Below are positions 53,679 through 62,853 of a DNA stretch of 64,000 nucleotides, piece after piece (within the stretch, counting starts at the first letter, position 1; each line of letters starts with the position of its first letter). The position numbers were made by a program, and so were the translations under genes. Origin of the DNA: Bacillus sp. J33 (GTDB lineage: Bacteria > Bacillota > Bacilli > Bacillales > Cytobacillaceae); NCBI RefSeq assembly GCF_000518885.1, contig NZ_JAEL01000003.1, positions 87,992 to 151,991 of the forward strand, given 5' to 3'. Below the pieces are notes generated by a model. It was not told the origin of the DNA. It worked only from the letters and a program-made list of their open reading frames with translations, and did no database searches.

Positions 53679-53801
53679 TTGATTATAAAACAAGTAAAAC
53701 AGTTGTCGGACATAACAACTATCGAATCTTGTGCAGAAAGGAATGTGAAAATATCAAAGCAGGAACAATGGAAATCAAAAATAGGCTTTATTTATAGATA
53801 G
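53679..53801 (+). CDS. Hypothetical 40-residue protein
   Basis: TTG start with GGGGAG 5 nt upstream, 11 nt after the DUF2187 gene and 17 nt before the decarboxylase start. The product (MIIKQVKQLSDITTIESCAE, then RNVKISKQEQW) has a helix-turn-helix-like amphipathic pattern but no recognised family. The decarboxylase ribosome site begins just after its stop codon. Confidence 0.5.
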   Translation: MIIKQVKQLSDITTIESCAERNVKISKQEQWKSKIGFIYR

Positions 53802-53818
53802 ATTTGGAGGATTTTTTT

Positions 53819-55459
53819 ATGGCAACAATGAAAGAGCTTCAAGAACTATTTCCTAGCGCTGATGGAAATGGTCAGCAAAGGGGAAAAATTTTAGAGTATA
53901 TTAATACTATTATCACAAATATGGATGAATTAAAGGATCCCTCAAAATTAACCTTAGGGAGAATGCCTGATTATACTGAGGATTATTATAATCGTTTGCT
54001 TGTCGAAGCAGCTGTTCCTAAAAAAGGGCTACCAATGGATGTCACAATCGAAGAGTTGATGGATCTTGCAAAGGGACATCGATTTGTTAATAGTAATTAT
54101 GTAGCCAATGCCGCTCCACTTCCGAATATAGCTAGTATTTTAGGGCATTTAGTAATGGTTTTGCTAAATGGTAATGCTTTATGGGACGTTGAAGGGTCAG
54201 GAGCAGCTAAAGCGGAAATTAAAGTGACTAGTATGTTGTCCAAAGTTGTTGGGTATGACGAAAATACAAGTGCAGGTTATACAACGTGGGGAGGCCAAGG
54301 AGCAGTTTTTAACTCGCTGAGAATTGCGATAGCCCGCCAATTCCCGAAATCAAATAAGGAAGGGATTCCTAATAATATATATTGTTTCTGCTCGGAATTA
54401 TCCCATTACAGTCTTTATAAGTCAGCGGAAGCTACTGGTATAGGGATCAACAATATGATTCGAGTAAAAATAAATGAGGATCATTCTATGGACTTGGAAG
54501 ATCTAAAATCAAAAATGGAAAAAGTTATTTCCAATGGAGGAATACCTGTGTATGTCCTTGCGACTATGGGTACAACAGACACCTTTGGAATTGATGATAT
54601 CGATCGTATTAAGAAGATTACAAGCGAGCTAGAGAACCAATATAAGTTACAGCCTATCTATGTACATGCTGATTCTGCAATGGGAGGCATGTATACATTC
54701 TTTAACGATTATGATTTTGAGGTTAACCCGTTAAATTTTGAAGAAGAAGTTTGTTCCGTATTGAAGAACTACCAGCGGAAATTTAAAAGCATTCACCTCG
54801 CTGACAGTATGGTCTTTGATTTCCACAAGTTAGGTCAAACACCTTATATAACCAGTCTGTTCTTATTGAAAAACAAAGAAGATTTGAGATATGTAGATTT
54901 AGATTCTTCTGAAACACCTTATGTCGGCAACAGAGGTTATGGAAGTTATCATACTAGCTATACATTGGAATGCTCTCGCATGGGCAGTGCCATCCCTATT
55001 TATGCTGCGCTGCTATCAATGGGGATAGAGGGGTATCAATCCTTATTAGCTAATTATATTTCTGTAAACATTGCTTTTAGAGAATCCTTATTAAAGGAAT
55101 TACCTAATGCAGCAGTTACTAACGAAGTCTCTCCAGTTACAACCTTTAGGTTGTATCCAGATAAAGTCCTTTGGAAAGAAGAAAAAGAGGGGAAACTAAC
55201 CAGAGAAGAGGTTATTGATATTAATCAGTATAATGACGAATTTGCTGAATTAATTGGTATTGAAAGGGATTGTATATACTTTGGGAATACCTCTAAACAA
55301 AGATTAATTAATGTACGCGACTGTGATAAAAGATTAGCAGTTTATGCACATAAATTCTTCTCAATCTCTCCATATACCACAATTGAAGATGTAAATAGAT
55401 ATATTTCTTTCTTAAAAGAACATATCAATGCTCATAGCAAATCACTGGTTTTGGCTTAA
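53819..55459 (+). CDS. Group II PLP-dependent amino-acid decarboxylase
   Basis: A 546-residue fold-type I PLP enzyme of the glutamate/tyrosine/aromatic decarboxylase group. The PLP lysine lies in FDFHKLGQTPY; the aspartate that holds the pyridine ring is in YVHADSAMGG; GYTTWGGQGAVFNSLRIA precedes. The protein is longer than archaeal MfnA and shares the N-terminal dimer arm of bacterial glutamate- or diaminobutyrate-type enzymes. I cannot assign the substrate amino acid. ATG 53819 with GGAGG 8 nt upstream. No amino-acid/amine antiporter lies beside it, unlike acid-resistance decarboxylases. Confidence 0.85.
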   Translation: MATMKELQELFPSADGNGQQRGKILEYINTIITNMDELKDPSKLTLGRMPDYTEDYYNRLLVEAAVPKKGLPMDVTIEELMDLAKGHRFVNSNYVANAAPLPNIASILGHLVMVLLNGNALWDVEGSGAAKAEIKVTSMLSKVVGYDENTSAGYTTWGGQGAVFNSLRIAIARQFPKSNKEGIPNNIYCFCSELSHYSLYKSAEATGIGINNMIRVKINEDHSMDLEDLKSKMEKVISNGGIPVYVLATMGTTDTFGIDDIDRIKKITSELENQYKLQPIYVHADSAMGGMYTFFNDYDFEVNPLNFEEEVCSVLKNYQRKFKSIHLADSMVFDFHKLGQTPYITSLFLLKNKEDLRYVDLDSSETPYVGNRGYGSYHTSYTLECSRMGSAIPIYAALLSMGIEGYQSLLANYISVNIAFRESLLKELPNAAVTNEVSPVTTFRLYPDKVLWKEEKEGKLTREEVIDINQYNDEFAELIGIERDCIYFGNTSKQRLINVRDCDKRLAVYAHKFFSISPYTTIEDVNRYISFLKEHINAHSKSLVLA

Positions 55460-55488
55460 GTGAAAAAATCGGTCAAATAGGAATAACC

Positions 55489-55521
55489 AAAAAGGCGGCA
55501 AATAGTATTTGTCGCTTTTAT
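55489..55521 (+). terminator. Terminator of the decarboxylase gene
   Basis: AAAAGGCGGCAAATA pairs with TATTTGTCGCTTTT (wobbles). The 55522-55756 stretch holds no supported gene. Confidence 0.75.
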
Positions 55522-55756
55522 TGATGGGGCATCATTTAAATTTTTAGCCATTTCGCTCAGCCTGGTTATTATTCTTGAACCTATCGCAACCTTATGTGCA
55601 ATTATTTGGCCTGTAACTTTTATTGACCGATCGTCTTATAGCTGAGTTGGGAATGAAGTCAATCAATTCGAAAAAATAGGGCCCCTAATCGTTTTTACCT
55701 ATCAATCTTCGAAAAATTTTCTTTATTTTGGGACTATTCACATAAAAAAGGATAGA

Positions 55757-55781
55757 ATAATATCATTTGTCATGATATTAT
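55757..55781. promoter_or_regulatory. Palindromic operator upstream of tetR-like gene
   Basis: ATAATATCA and TGATATTAT are perfect inverted arms separated by 7 nt, 40 nt before the TetR start codon. Confidence 0.55.
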
Positions 55782-55820
55782 ATTATCAAATAAACGAACG
55801 ATAGGTAGGTAAAGGAATAA

Positions 55821-56474
55821 ATGAGTAAATATATGACTTTAAAAAAAGGAGCTTTTCAGCTTTTTTCAGAGTATGGGTTTGAAGGAACCTCTTTAAACGA
55901 TATCGCTGTAAGAGCCGGCATTCGAAAATCTTCGATATATGCACACTTTAAAAATAAGGATGAATTATTCCTAAGTATTTATAAGGATATTGCTAACCAT
56001 TATCAGAAAGTCATGAGGGAGCATTTTATTCTTCTAGAGCAAATGAATTGTTCCATACAAGGAAAACTGGGAATCACCTTTGAGTTATATATAAATACAA
56101 TAAAAAAGGATATATCAATATCAAAGTTTTGGAAAAGAGCTGTTATTTTTCCCCCTAAACATTTAAAAAAACAACTGCAAGAAATTCATAATTTACTGAT
56201 CAAAAACTACTTTAAAGATAAGATTGCAGTATTTTTCTCTGAAGGGATTCAAAAAGGGGATATAAAAGAACAAGCTATTTCTGAATTAATAAAAAGCTAT
56301 TTTTGTCTAATAGATGGCGCCATTTTTACACTGTTATATGATGAAAAACAATTGGACAGACATACAATAAAAAGTCTATGGATAAATTACTGGACGGGCA
56401 TATCGGATATAAAGCCCGAAATGGAATCTATATATGACACTTTTGAAGGGCATACATTCAATCCTCTTACTTGA
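55821..56474 (+). CDS. TetR-family regulator
   Basis: A 217-residue TetR regulator with FSEYGFEGTSLNDIAVRAGIRKSSIYAHFKNKDELFLSIY at residues about 13-52 and a helical ligand domain. GGTAAAGGA precedes the ATG. Apart from the MEDS-domain gene 128 nt downstream no candidate target lies nearby. The palindrome just upstream suggests autoregulation. Confidence 0.9.
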   Translation: MSKYMTLKKGAFQLFSEYGFEGTSLNDIAVRAGIRKSSIYAHFKNKDELFLSIYKDIANHYQKVMREHFILLEQMNCSIQGKLGITFELYINTIKKDISISKFWKRAVIFPPKHLKKQLQEIHNLLIKNYFKDKIAVFFSEGIQKGDIKEQAISELIKSYFCLIDGAIFTLLYDEKQLDRHTIKSLWINYWTGISDIKPEMESIYDTFEGHTFNPLT

Positions 56475-56602
56475 AGTATGCCAAAGCCCTTTAAGTGATA
56501 ATGTATGTTGGTAATTACTAACATAAATTTAGAATTTAAGCCATTACGAAAGGAGGAGCCTATTGGTATTTCACCATCACTTAAAGGAAGGGGACTGTCG
56601 AA

Positions 56603-57151
56603 ATGGAAAAATTGAACAATCCTATTAAAGCTCTGCCTAATCTACCAGGTGGTCATTTGTTTTATTTCTACCTGACCCTGGAATGTTATATTGACAATGC
56701 TGTAAATTTTTTACTTCTTGGAATAGAAGATGGCAATCATATAATACTCATAGAAAACCACCGAATCTATTCTACTATCTTTAATAGATTAAAATTAAGG
56801 TTAAGTTCAACTCAAATGGAAAGAATACACTATATTAACAATTATGATTTTTATTGGTCTGCGGGCAACTTTAACAGTTCAAAAATCATTGCTAACTTTA
56901 CAAAGATCCTAAAACCTTTCCTGAAAAAAAACATACCAGTAAGAACATGGGCACATGTGGAGTTGGGACAGATAGATGATATAGAGGATGCTATATCACA
57001 ATTTGAAAAGGCAGCCCAAGAAAGTGTGACTTCGCTGAAGCTGCTTTCAGTTTGCGCATATAATGGACAAAGACTTCCTGTTAACCTGATAAAATCGTTA
57101 TTTATATCCCATACTCATTTAATGACTGATACTGCAATTATTAAATTATAA
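56603..57151 (+). CDS. MEDS-domain (DcmR-like sensory) protein
   Basis: A 182-residue protein that matches the MEDS domain over nearly all its length: HLFYFYLTLECYIDNAVNFLLLGIEDGNHIILIE near the start, KNIPVRTWAHVELGQ in the middle, and LKLLSVCAYNGQRLP near the C terminus. The fold is a RecA/KaiC-like one-domain relative used for sensing in methylotrophs and methanogens (DcmR). In DcmR the domain is joined to a DNA-binding region; here it stands alone. AAAGGAAGGGG precedes the ATG. No kinase or phosphatase domain is fused. Confidence 0.75.
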   Translation: MEKLNNPIKALPNLPGGHLFYFYLTLECYIDNAVNFLLLGIEDGNHIILIENHRIYSTIFNRLKLRLSSTQMERIHYINNYDFYWSAGNFNSSKIIANFTKILKPFLKKNIPVRTWAHVELGQIDDIEDAISQFEKAAQESVTSLKLLSVCAYNGQRLPVNLIKSLFISHTHLMTDTAIIKL

Positions 57152-57198
57152 AATACTTTTCCCTACTGTTCCTTTGGTCCGCTAAATGAGGTTAATTC

Positions 57199-57235
57199 AG
57201 CGAAGGCTGGTTTCTTCCTTCTTTCAGCCTTCGCT
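57199..57235. other. Perfect 11-bp hairpin without T run
   Basis: AGCGAAGGCTG and CAGCCTTCGCT are perfect inverted arms. No T run follows, so it may be a processing or pause site rather than a terminator; another hairpin with T run follows at 57323. Confidence 0.5.
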
Positions 57236-57322
57236 CGCATTCTGGAAAACTAAATGGTCAACAAGAAATATAAGGTTGGAGAAGTGGTATTTAATTTGAG
57301 GGTAATGGATACGTTCCTTTAT

Positions 57323-57353
57323 GAAAGCTGCCAAACTTTAGGCAGCTTTTTTT
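57323..57353 (+). terminator. Terminator downstream of the MEDS-domain gene
   Basis: AAAGCTGCC pairs perfectly with GGCAGCTTT, followed by T residues. Confidence 0.85.
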
Positions 57354-57370
57354 GAACTGCCATGAGGCTG

Positions 57371-57402
57371 TAAAAAAACGAGCGCAAATATCAACGCGCT
57401 CG
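57371..57402 (-). terminator. Terminator of the chemoreceptor gene
   Basis: On the minus strand CGAGCGC pairs with GCGCTCG, followed by seven T, 71 nt after the stop codon. Confidence 0.8.
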
Positions 57403-57472
57403 CTGCATAGTTATTTTATGCTGTCAATTTGACAGGGGCAAGACCAGGCATTAGAATCCCTGTCGATTTTTA

Positions 57473-59218
57473 TTATGCTTTAAATTTAGTAATCATTCCT
57501 TGTAATTCGTTTGCTAAAGCATTCAATTCTTTTGAGGCTTCAGATAATTGGTTGATCGAATCTAATTGTAGTACAGTGCTTTCTTTAATATCCTGGGTAA
57601 AATTAGAGTTACTTTGAGCAATTGCTGCAAGGTCATTTACAGAAGCTGTCACTTCTTCTGTTCCAGCTGAAATTTCTTGAGTTGCAGCTGAAACACCTTC
57701 GATTTGATTTGAAATTTGGTCCGTAATCTCTTTAATTTTATAAAAGAGTTCACCGGTTGTTTGAGCGACCTTTGTTCCTTTTTCAGCTTCTTTTGTACCG
57801 ATATCCATTGAAGAAACAGCATTGTTTGTTTCAAATTGGATTTCATCAATTATTTTTGAGATTTCCTCTGTAGATTGACTAGATTCTTCCGCCAACTTTC
57901 TAACCTCTTGTGCCACTACTGCAAATCCTTTTCCATGTTCACCGGCGCGAGCAGCTTCGATAGCTGCGTTAAGTGCTAATAAGTTGGTTTGATTAGAAAT
58001 ACCTGTAATAACCTCGAGAATACTTGTAATTTCATCTGAGCGTACTTTTAGTGAGCCGATAATATTACTGGATTGTTTAACGGCACCATTAATGGTTTCC
58101 ATTTGAGAAACAACGTCACTTATTGCTTCTAAACCTTCGATAGCGTAATTTTCCATTCTCTTAGATACTAAGGATACATCTTGTGAAGAATGAGCAATAG
58201 AACTAATTTCAGCAGCAATTTGTTCCATGGCTCCCGCTGATTCTGTAACCGATATTTCTTGTGCTTGTATCCCTGCCGTCATTTGTTTGATATTTTCGCT
58301 AATCTTTACAGAGTGTTCTTTTGACTGGCCTGTAGCCTTAGAAACTAATTCTGATGATTGCAATACAGTTTCGGACGTTTTTCTGATTTTTACAATCATA
58401 GATGATAATTCAGAGACCATTTCATTAAAGGCTTCGTTGATTTTTCCTAATTCATCTTCTCGTGCAGGTAATTTAATATCCAGGTTGCCATTTTTCATCT
58501 CGTTAATTCCGTTCTGCAACTGTATTAACGGCTTGAAACTTCTGCGGATAACAAATATTTGGAAAAGAACAATAATAATAATTGCAGGAATTAAAATTAA
58601 TAAAGAACTAAATAGAAATTTATCCGTTCCATTTGAAACCATGCTTGCATCTATATCGACGCCAAAGAAAGAAGATACCTTGCCTGCACTATCTTGAATT
58701 GGATAAAGTACAGTCACCCAAGTGCCAAATTGATCTTCATATACTTGAGAAGTTGTAATTTCTTTTGTTTTATTTAATTCTTTAATCGATTTAGCAATCG
58801 TTTCTGGGTGTTCGTATAAATCACCAATGTTTTTTCCGTCTTCTTGTAAGGCTTTTTTAATGTGTGTAGGTGTTGCAATAACAGCAGATTGATTTTTTTC
58901 GTTTAAATCAGTTCCCATTATATAAGCCTGAGCTACGTTTGGGTTAGTTGCAGAAATATTATCGAAGTAAGCTGTTAATTCCTGGTCTGCCTCAGCATCG
59001 AAACCTGATGCTTTAGAAGCTTCTTCCACTAATTCCTTATCAAGTTTTTCTCCCCAGCTGTTAGCGATTTGAATAGCTTGCTTTTCCATTTCTGCTGTTA
59101 AAACGCCGTTTTGGATAGATAAGCTTAAGATTATTAGGACGACTCCGACTAGGAGGATCAAAGTTGCTGTGGTAATGATAGATTTTGTTACAAAAGATAC
59201 CTTTTTAAATATGTTCAT
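57473..59218 (-). CDS. Methyl-accepting chemotaxis protein
   Basis: A 581-residue transmembrane chemoreceptor: helix 1 (about 10-32), an extracellular single-Cache-type domain (about 40-185), helix 2 (about 190-212), HAMP (about 213-265) and a long coiled-coil signalling domain with the hairpin tip sequence [31 protein letters not shown], written here as part of [15 protein letters not shown]. It reports ligand binding to CheA/CheW. ATG 59218 has GGGAGA 7 nt upstream; the longer frame includes the promoter and is not used. A SigD-type promoter lies just upstream. Confidence 0.93.
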   Translation of the reverse strand: MNIFKKVSFVTKSIITTATLILLVGVVLIILSLSIQNGVLTAEMEKQAIQIANSWGEKLDKELVEEASKASGFDAEADQELTAYFDNISATNPNVAQAYIMGTDLNEKNQSAVIATPTHIKKALQEDGKNIGDLYEHPETIAKSIKELNKTKEITTSQVYEDQFGTWVTVLYPIQDSAGKVSSFFGVDIDASMVSNGTDKFLFSSLLILIPAIIIIVLFQIFVIRRSFKPLIQLQNGINEMKNGNLDIKLPAREDELGKINEAFNEMVSELSSMIVKIRKTSETVLQSSELVSKATGQSKEHSVKISENIKQMTAGIQAQEISVTESAGAMEQIAAEISSIAHSSQDVSLVSKRMENYAIEGLEAISDVVSQMETINGAVKQSSNIIGSLKVRSDEITSILEVITGISNQTNLLALNAAIEAARAGEHGKGFAVVAQEVRKLAEESSQSTEEISKIIDEIQFETNNAVSSMDIGTKEAEKGTKVAQTTGELFYKIKEITDQISNQIEGVSAATQEISAGTEEVTASVNDLAAIAQSNSNFTQDIKESTVLQLDSINQLSEASKELNALANELQGMITKFKA

Positions 59219-59249
59219 TGTGAATTCTCCCTTTCTGCATGCAAAGTTT

Positions 59250-59276
59250 ATATCGTCAAAAATTCCATGGGAATTA
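59250..59276 (-). promoter_or_regulatory. SigD-type (flagellar) promoter of the chemoreceptor
   Basis: On the minus strand TAAT, a 15-nt spacer and GACGATAT match the SigD consensus TAAA-N15-GCCGATAT except for two bases. It leaves a leader of about 25 nt before the ATG. Confidence 0.7.
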
Positions 59277-59549
59277 ATAGAGTGCAAAAAAGAAAAATTA
59301 TTCTGTTTTTCAAAGAATTACATTCAAAAAGAAAGTTGTTTATGCTGTTATTCCCGGTTATCCATTATGCTGTGCAAAAGGCTGCCTTCAAGACTTCGTT
59401 ATACAAACCCTTTTCCTGGTTTAAACAATAACTTTCCTGGAATACATAGCCATGGTCATGGCTGTGATAAAAGTAATTTCAACTCTTAGTTAAAATGGAT
59501 TATTTTATATGGGCATTTTAGAATAGGGGCCTTAATTTATGAACTGTGC

Positions 59550-59592
59550 TTGTTTACATAACATTAATCATTTATTCATATTATGTAAACAA
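59550..59592. promoter_or_regulatory. Perfect 12-bp inverted repeat upstream of the exported DUF218 protein
   Basis: TTGTTTACATAA (59550-59561) and TTATGTAAACAA (59581-59592) are exact complements across 19 nt, 64 nt before the next start codon. No T run follows, so an operator is more likely than a terminator. Confidence 0.55.
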
Positions 59593-59655
59593 ACCAATGT
59601 TATTTTAAAATGGTAAGCCACTCTAATACACATCAAATATTTTGGGGAGGAAGTC

Positions 59656-60795
59656 ATGAATAACTTAAAAAAGAAACTTGGTTTAGCTCTAGCTTTAACT
59701 CTGTCTACTGCAACCTTTGCAACAGCGTATGCAACATCGGAACCAGAAACTGCTCAAACAGCTGATGTTCATGTAAACTCGATAAGAAATGATGAGTCTA
59801 CATCTGATAGAATTGAAAAATATAAAGAAATGGCCATGTATTATTACTGGCATGGCGGAGATATAAAACAAGCAGAAGAAGAGATTTTTAAGGGGATCAC
59901 ACTTAAAGGAAAATATGATGTAGTTGAAAATGCATTTAAAGCGGCATCATCACTGGATCCTTACGATCTTGACTTGAAATTTTCACTTGCATCAACACAA
60001 ATCATCCAGAAAAAAACAGCAGAAGCTTTAGAAACATATAACCAGATCTTAAATCTGGATCCCAATCATTTTAATGCAAATCTTCTTTATGGAGTTTATT
60101 CAAAAGTAAACGGAGACCATGCTTCATATAAAAAGGCGATTTCAAAATTAAAACAGATTGATGCGAAAAAGGCAAACGAGTATCTTCAAAAATTAGAAAC
60201 GACAGAATCTATTATAAAAGAAAAATTAAACACATCAGCTCCATCTAATTTACCGCAAAAAGATCATGCAATTGTTATACTTGGCTATGCTCTTGCAGAT
60301 GATGGCTCAATGAGAGAACCTCTTATTGAACGTTTAAAAGCAGGCCTTGCTATTGCGAAACAATATCCAAATTCAAAAATTATTGTAACCGGCGGAGTTC
60401 CTAAAAAAGGAATCACAGAAGCTGACGCTATGAGCAGCTGGCTGATCTCACAGGGAATTGAAAAGGATAGAATTATTCTCGAAAATAAATCAACAGACAC
60501 TGTTGAAAATGCTCTATTCACTACAGAAAAGCTTGTTAAAGACGGAATAAGAGATGTAACTCTTGTAACAAGTGCAAGCCATATGAGAAGAGCGTTAACT
60601 GTATTTAAAGAAGCTAGCGACTTTTATGATAAAATGACAGGTGAAAGCAGCGAAAGAAACTTTACCAATGTTGTCTATTTAGATTACCCATCCATTGAGG
60701 AAGCACACGAAGTATCTAAGGATGAAATTTTTGTAATCTGCCGTGACCTGTTTAGAACTTCTGGAATCTGGCAATACCCTGACCTTCAAAGATAA
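59656..60795 (+). CDS. Exported TPR-DUF218 (SanA/YdcF-like) protein
   Basis: A 379-residue protein with a signal peptide (about 1-27, cleavage after ATA-YA-T-like AYATS), a helical repeat part resembling TPR units (about 70-170; DPYDLDLKFSLASTQIIQKKTAEAL, LNLDPNHFNANLLYGVY) and a DUF218 domain (about 200-370). DUF218 signatures are DHAIVILGYALADDGSM, SKIIVTGGVPKKGITEA, IILENKSTDTVENALF and VTLVTSASHMRRA. E. coli DUF218 proteins (SanA, ElyC, YdcF) act in envelope integrity. GGGGAGG lies 6 nt before ATG. It is a single gene. Confidence 0.87.
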   Translation: MNNLKKKLGLALALTLSTATFATAYATSEPETAQTADVHVNSIRNDESTSDRIEKYKEMAMYYYWHGGDIKQAEEEIFKGITLKGKYDVVENAFKAASSLDPYDLDLKFSLASTQIIQKKTAEALETYNQILNLDPNHFNANLLYGVYSKVNGDHASYKKAISKLKQIDAKKANEYLQKLETTESIIKEKLNTSAPSNLPQKDHAIVILGYALADDGSMREPLIERLKAGLAIAKQYPNSKIIVTGGVPKKGITEADAMSSWLISQGIEKDRIILENKSTDTVENALFTTEKLVKDGIRDVTLVTSASHMRRALTVFKEASDFYDKMTGESSERNFTNVVYLDYPSIEEAHEVSKDEIFVICRDLFRTSGIWQYPDLQR

Positions 60796-61510
60796 AAACA
60801 GAAGTTGCTAAAATATTTCTATAAGAAATCAAAAATAAATGAATTTATCCCTTTTGCACCGGCAGTTTATGAAAATAAATTGTCACCATGCAGAGGGGAT
60901 TTTTTTAATGTCATAATTGGGTGGTGATTTTGGTGGGGCCACGAATGAAGGAATAGATTTGCTAATATCATCCGACATACAAAATCTATCGATAGCTGGT
61001 TCAGAATCTTAAGGGCAATTGTTTTAGGGATTGTAACCATTCGTGACACGATAGATTTAAATGCCTTTACCGAGGAATTCATTAATTCCATTTCGCAGCA
61101 CCGATTTTGGATGCGGCAGAATCAAGACGGGAAAATGAGCGGATAAATCATGCAGAGAGGTAAGATCAAAATTTCTAGGGGTTCTGTCAATGAATACTGA
61201 CGGGATCCCATACTCCTATTAAATCATTGTACTATGTTTTAATCCGTAAATAATCAGTATACGCAATCCACCTCCCCGCTTAACAATAACTCCATTTTAT
61301 TCCAGGATAAAGACTGTCCATTATGCTGATTCGGAGGCCACTTTCCTAACTGAATGCCACTCTGACATTCAGAAAAAATGCAACGCTTAAGAAGATGATG
61401 CTTATCCATGTTTTTAGCGGCAGAGCGACAGTTAATGGTCTTTGGATTGGTATCGGGAAGTGCGTGGGAATAAATGGATTAATCCATGTTCAGGCAGGAG
61501 CAGACAGGTG
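60796..61510. other. Non-coding stretch with possible gene remnant
   Basis: About 700 bases without an intact gene. On the plus strand a stop-free run ending near 61146 reads RAIVLGIVTIRDTIDLNAF and continues TEEFINSISQHRFW, which looks protein-like, but it is interrupted upstream by a stop near 61011 and lacks a start; it may be a decayed 3' end. Confidence 0.35.
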
Positions 61511-61541
61511 CAAAAAACCACCACCCGAAGGTGGAGGTTTA
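61511..61541 (-). terminator. Terminator of the sspH-type gene
   Basis: On the minus strand AAACCTCCACC pairs with GGTGGTGGTTT (one mismatch) around TTCG, followed by TTTT, 27 nt after the stop codon. Confidence 0.8.
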
Positions 61542-61567
61542 TGATTGGATTGGGAAAACTCGACAAT

Positions 61568-61747
61568 TTACTGTTCTTGTAAGCTGGTTACAGAAACACT
61601 TTGCTTATTATTTGGATCATTAAGAGAATGGATTGTAGCTGTTCCATTTTGTTGATCTACGTGCTCAATGTAAATATTTTCTCCATTATAGGTTACATTA
61701 GCCATAATGGATGAAGATGCAATTTCTTGTGCTCGCTGTGCATTCAT
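61568..61747 (-). CDS. sspH: H-type small acid-soluble spore protein
   Basis: A 59-residue protein beginning MNAQRAQEIASSSIMANVTY, then NGENIYIEHVDQQNGTATIH and a SVTSLQEQ end. This is the SspH family layout (MN-x-Q-R-A-x-E-I-x, M-A-N-V-T-Y-N-G, I-x-H-V). These minor spore proteins are made in the forespore late in sporulation. An AAAAGGAGGTGG ribosome site lies 5 nt before the ATG. I could not identify a convincing SigG promoter. Confidence 0.9.
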   Translation of the reverse strand: MNAQRAQEIASSSIMANVTYNGENIYIEHVDQQNGTATIHSLNDPNNKQSVSVTSLQEQ

Positions 61748-61961
61748 GGGGCCACCTCCTTTTGGCTTTCATAGTTATAATATTTGTTCTGTATTCCCTA
61801 GATATACTGGCTGTAATGGAAATGCTTCAAAGTTTAAGCTGCTCATTAAAACCTGAGTGCTTTTCTAAAACATATGGTTTAGGTTTGGGTATACGTCTAT
61901 TCTTAAGATAATCACCTAACATAGGATAATACAGGAATAAAAAAGGGAGGTTGTCCACGAG

Positions 61962-62264
61962 ATGAGTTATTTATATCCAAACAGTATGCCTTGCTTTCCA
62001 ATTCGGCAGTTTCCACAATACCCGCAATCGGAAATATGGGCAGAACAAGTGACAAAGCAGCCGTTATATCCACATTTAAAGCATAAAGTATTAAAGAAAA
62101 TTACTCCGTTTGTTAATTATGGCCTGAATGAAGCGAAAGCAACTACCTATAAGCATGCCTTACAAGAAGTTGCTGCAATGACCTATTTGATGGGGAAGGG
62201 GATGGATCCCCAAACTGCTTACCTAACAGTGGAATCATGGGAAGTAAATGAAAAGTTTTATTGA
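61962..62264 (+). CDS. Conserved small protein of unknown function
   Basis: A 100-residue protein with a Pro/Tyr/Gln-rich N terminus (MSYLYPNSMPCFPIRQFPQY) and a helical C-terminal half (KITPFVNYGLNEAKATTYKH, then LMGKGMDPQTAYLTVESWE). I recall similar proteins in spore-forming Bacillaceae, with the MGKG-x-D-P-x-x-A-Y-x-T-V-E-S-W end conserved, but no function. GGGAGG lies 9 nt before ATG. The neighbour is a spore-protein gene on the other strand, so a sporulation role is possible. A bidirectional terminator follows 200 nt downstream. Confidence 0.7.
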   Translation: MSYLYPNSMPCFPIRQFPQYPQSEIWAEQVTKQPLYPHLKHKVLKKITPFVNYGLNEAKATTYKHALQEVAAMTYLMGKGMDPQTAYLTVESWEVNEKFY

Positions 62265-62462
62265 AGGAGTTGTAAATAGCTCCCAAACAATCGAGCATAA
62301 TTGGTGAGTGAAATTCGAGAGGATTACTTTTTCACTTACAGTTTATTAGACTCAATCCCACCAGTAAAAAACAATTTTAGCCTGCTGGTCTTCTTCTTTC
62401 TTTTGGTTGTTGAATAAATTTGGTATTTGTCTAGCTTCTCCATGTTTTACATTGTCTGAATA

Positions 62463-62500
62463 CTAAAAGAAGGTTGGCGGTCGCCAACCTTTTTAGTATG
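62463..62500. terminator. Bidirectional terminator
   Basis: AAGGTTGGCG pairs perfectly with CGCCAACCTT around a two-base centre, with outer ACTAAAA/TTTTTAGT pairing. A run of T or A flanks both sides. No gene is supported between 62501 and 62853; a TATAAT -10 candidate for the next operon lies at 62736-62741. Confidence 0.85.
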
Positions 62501-62853
62501 GAATTATTATCATAATAATAAAAAAAAAGGAAAAGAAGGTCATGGGGTGTTATTGAAAATAACAATTGAGACTTTCTGGGAAATATATAAAGGTTCTATG
62601 TTAAATTCCTTGTGAATAAACGTTAATGACAAGATGAAGATCGGGAAATAATTAGCTAGTAAAAATTGTCGAATAATTTTTATGCATTTTATCTAAAAAA
62701 ATAAAAATTTTTAAATTTTCCAATAAATCTTGTTGTATAATATTCGCAACTAGACAACTTTGTTATACATCAGAAATTAACTGGAAAGGAGGTCGTTTAG
62801 CAGCGAAAAACGATTGAGCGTTCGTTCACAATAAAAAAGCTAGGAGGAATTAT

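Noticed and set aside
61014-61146. Protein-like run on the plus strand in the gap after the DUF218 gene
   Set aside because: No start codon or ribosome site and a stop just upstream; at most a gene remnant.
61711-61911. 66-codon plus-strand frame over the sspH start
   Set aside because: It is the shadow of the sspH-type gene and its ribosome site on the minus strand.
62618-62640. cre-like sequence TGAATAAACGTTAATGA before the symporter operon
   Set aside because: Aligned on the central CG it has four mismatches to the cre consensus.
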